Assembly (NCBI RefSeq): GCF_937616625.2
Contig: NC_065570.1
Span: 22,468,046 to 22,532,045 of the forward strand
Length of the DNA stretch: 64,000 nt
Source: Mercurialis annua
Taxonomy: Eukaryota > Streptophyta > Magnoliopsida > Malpighiales > Euphorbiaceae
Direction of reading: 5' to 3'
Below, in pieces: positions 62,592 to 64,000 of the stretch. The notes below the pieces were generated by a model, which was not told where the DNA came from, did no database searches, and saw nothing but the letters and a program-made list of their open reading frames with translations. A program made the translations under genes and the position numbers. Positions within the stretch are counted from its first letter, which is position 1, and the number at the start of each line of letters is the position of its first letter.

Positions 62592-64000
62592 GAAAAACGT
62601 TATGAAACAAATCCAAACATTTCACATTTTTAGCGATTTAAGCCGAACGTTTGGATTTGTTTACAAACGTTACGAAACAAAACCAAACATTTAAAAGATT
62701 ACGAAACAAATCCAAACGTTTCCCCTTTGTAGCGATATATGCCAAATGTTTACAAACGTTACAAAACAAACCCAAACGTTTCACCTGTTTAGCAACTTAA
62801 GCCAAACTTTTAAACCGTTACGAAACAAAACAAACGTCTCCCCTTTTTAGCAATTGAAGCCAAACGTTTACAAACGTTACGAAACAAAATCAAATGTTTC
62901 ACCTTTTTAGCGATTTAAGTCAAATATGCAAAACGTTATGCAACAAACAAACGTTCACCTTTTTAGCAATTTAAGCCAAACGTTACGAAACAAACTTTTA
63001 ACCTTTTTAGCAATTTAAGCCAAACATTTAGAAACGTTACAAAACAAAACCAAGCGTTTCACGTTTTTAGCGATATACGCCAAAAGTTTAGAACCTTACG
63101 AAACAAATCAAAATGTTTCACCTTTTTAGCGATTTAAGTCAAACGTTTCAAACGTTACAAAACAAATTCAAACGTTTGTCCTTTTTAGCGATTTAAGCCA
63201 AACATTTAAAACGTTATGAAACAAATTCAAACGTTTCACCTTTTTAGCAATTGAAGCCAAACGTTTAAAACGTTACAAAACAAATCGAAATGTTTCACCT
63301 TTTTAGCGATTTAAGCCAAACGTTTCAAACGTTATGAGACAAATCCAAACGTTTTTATTTTTTAGCGATTTAAGCCAAACATTTAAAACGTTATGAAACA
63401 AATCCAAACGTTTCACCTTTTTAGCAATTGAAGCCAAACGTTTAAAACGTTACGAAACAAATCGAAATGTTTCACCTTTTTAGCGATTTAAGCGAAACGT
63501 TTCAAACGTTATGAAACAAATCCAAACGTTTTTCCTTTAAGTGATTTAAGCCAAACATTTGAAACGTTACGAAACAAATCCAAACGTTTCACCTTTTTTG
63601 CGATTGAAGCCAAACGTTTAAAACGTTACGAAACAAATGCAAACGTTTTGCCTTTTTAGCGATTTAAGCCAAACTGCTGGATTTGTTATCAAACGTTATG
63701 AAACAAAACCAAACGTTTCACCTATATAGCAATTTAATCCAAACGTTATGAAACAAAACCAAACGTTTAACTTTTTTAGCGATTGAAGCCAAACATTTAC
63801 AAATGTTGCGAAACAAAACCAAATGTTTCACCTTTTTAGCAATTTAAGCCAAACGTTTAAACGTTAAGAAACCAATCCAAACGTTTAAAATGTTACGAAA
63901 CAAATCCAAACGTTTCACATTTTTAGCGATTTAAGCCAAGCGTTTACAAACGTTACGAAACAAAACTAAATGTTTCACCTTTTTAGCGATTTAAGCCAAA
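62592..64000 (+). repeat. 60-bp satellite array, block F, dominated by a 59-bp variant
   Basis: About 24 forward monomers running off the window. Many units have gtttaaaacgtt or gtttcaaacgtt instead of gtttacaaacgtt, so they are 59 bp long. Two small reversed patches interrupt forward monomers: gtttggatttgttt near 62650 and tggatttgtta near 63679. The satellite phase differs from the end of block E, so the right joint of the Tekay fragment was not a simple insertion. Confidence 0.93.
63123..63660 (+). repeat. 177-bp trimeric higher-order repeat
   Basis: Three monomer types alternate in order: a gatttaagccaaacattt type (63201, 63378 and 63554), a caattgaagcc type followed by aaatcgaaatg, and a type with gtttcaaacg and a damaged cacc block (cgttttta or cgtttttcc). 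The first-type monomers are 177 and 176 bp apart, that is three 59-bp monomers. About three trimer copies are present. Confidence 0.8.

Overview
The window is nuclear plant DNA, almost certainly from a flowering plant. The evidence is two Tekay-type chromovirus retrotransposons with a C-terminal chromodomain, one Tat/Ogre/Retand-like element with a plant mobile domain (PMD) gene, a Mutator-like element with a 10-bp target duplication, and plant-style short introns. I see no single-copy host gene. Everything is satellite DNA or transposons, as expected in pericentromeric, centromeric or knob-like heterochromatin.

Layout. About 32 kb (1-29520, 54696-56091, 62592-64000) is one AT-rich satellite with a 60-bp monomer, roughly 540 copies. 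It changes orientation three times (about 3070, 15097 and 16884). It carries higher-order structure at several scales: an old ~2.03-kb duplication (about 5460-9340), a very recent 3.2-kb duplication at offset 3705 (21671-24848 and 25376-28553), and a 177-bp trimer of 59-bp monomers near the right end. The many repetitive open frames in the satellite arise because 60 is a multiple of 3; I do not call them genes.

The satellite is interrupted twice. The first insertion, 29521-54695, is a large plus-strand LTR retrotransposon with 2.3-2.4-kb LTRs, a primer-binding site and a polypurine tract, but no recognisable protease, reverse transcriptase or integrase. It carries a sense gag-like ORF of DUF7745 type, tandem minisatellites and, antisense, a PMD gene. 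That gene can be assembled into seven exons with all introns in phase 0. A younger minus-strand Tekay element (33732-44857, perfect 5-bp TSD accat) sits inside the gag-like ORF. Its gag-pol is one 4.97-kb frame interrupted by only two nonsense codons.

The second insertion, 56092-62591, is an older minus-strand Tekay relative cut off inside its protease-RT region. Its remaining LTR holds a non-autonomous Mutator-like element (57848-59166) with a perfect 10-bp TSD. Both satellite insertions begin at the same base of the 60-bp monomer.

History inferred: satellite first; then the Tat-like element and the older Tekay; then the nested Tekay and the Mutator-like element as secondary insertions; with satellite amplification continuing up to very recently. 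The most unusual object is the non-autonomous Tat-like element that lacks pol but carries a spliced antisense PMD gene and a sense ORF that appears distantly related to it.
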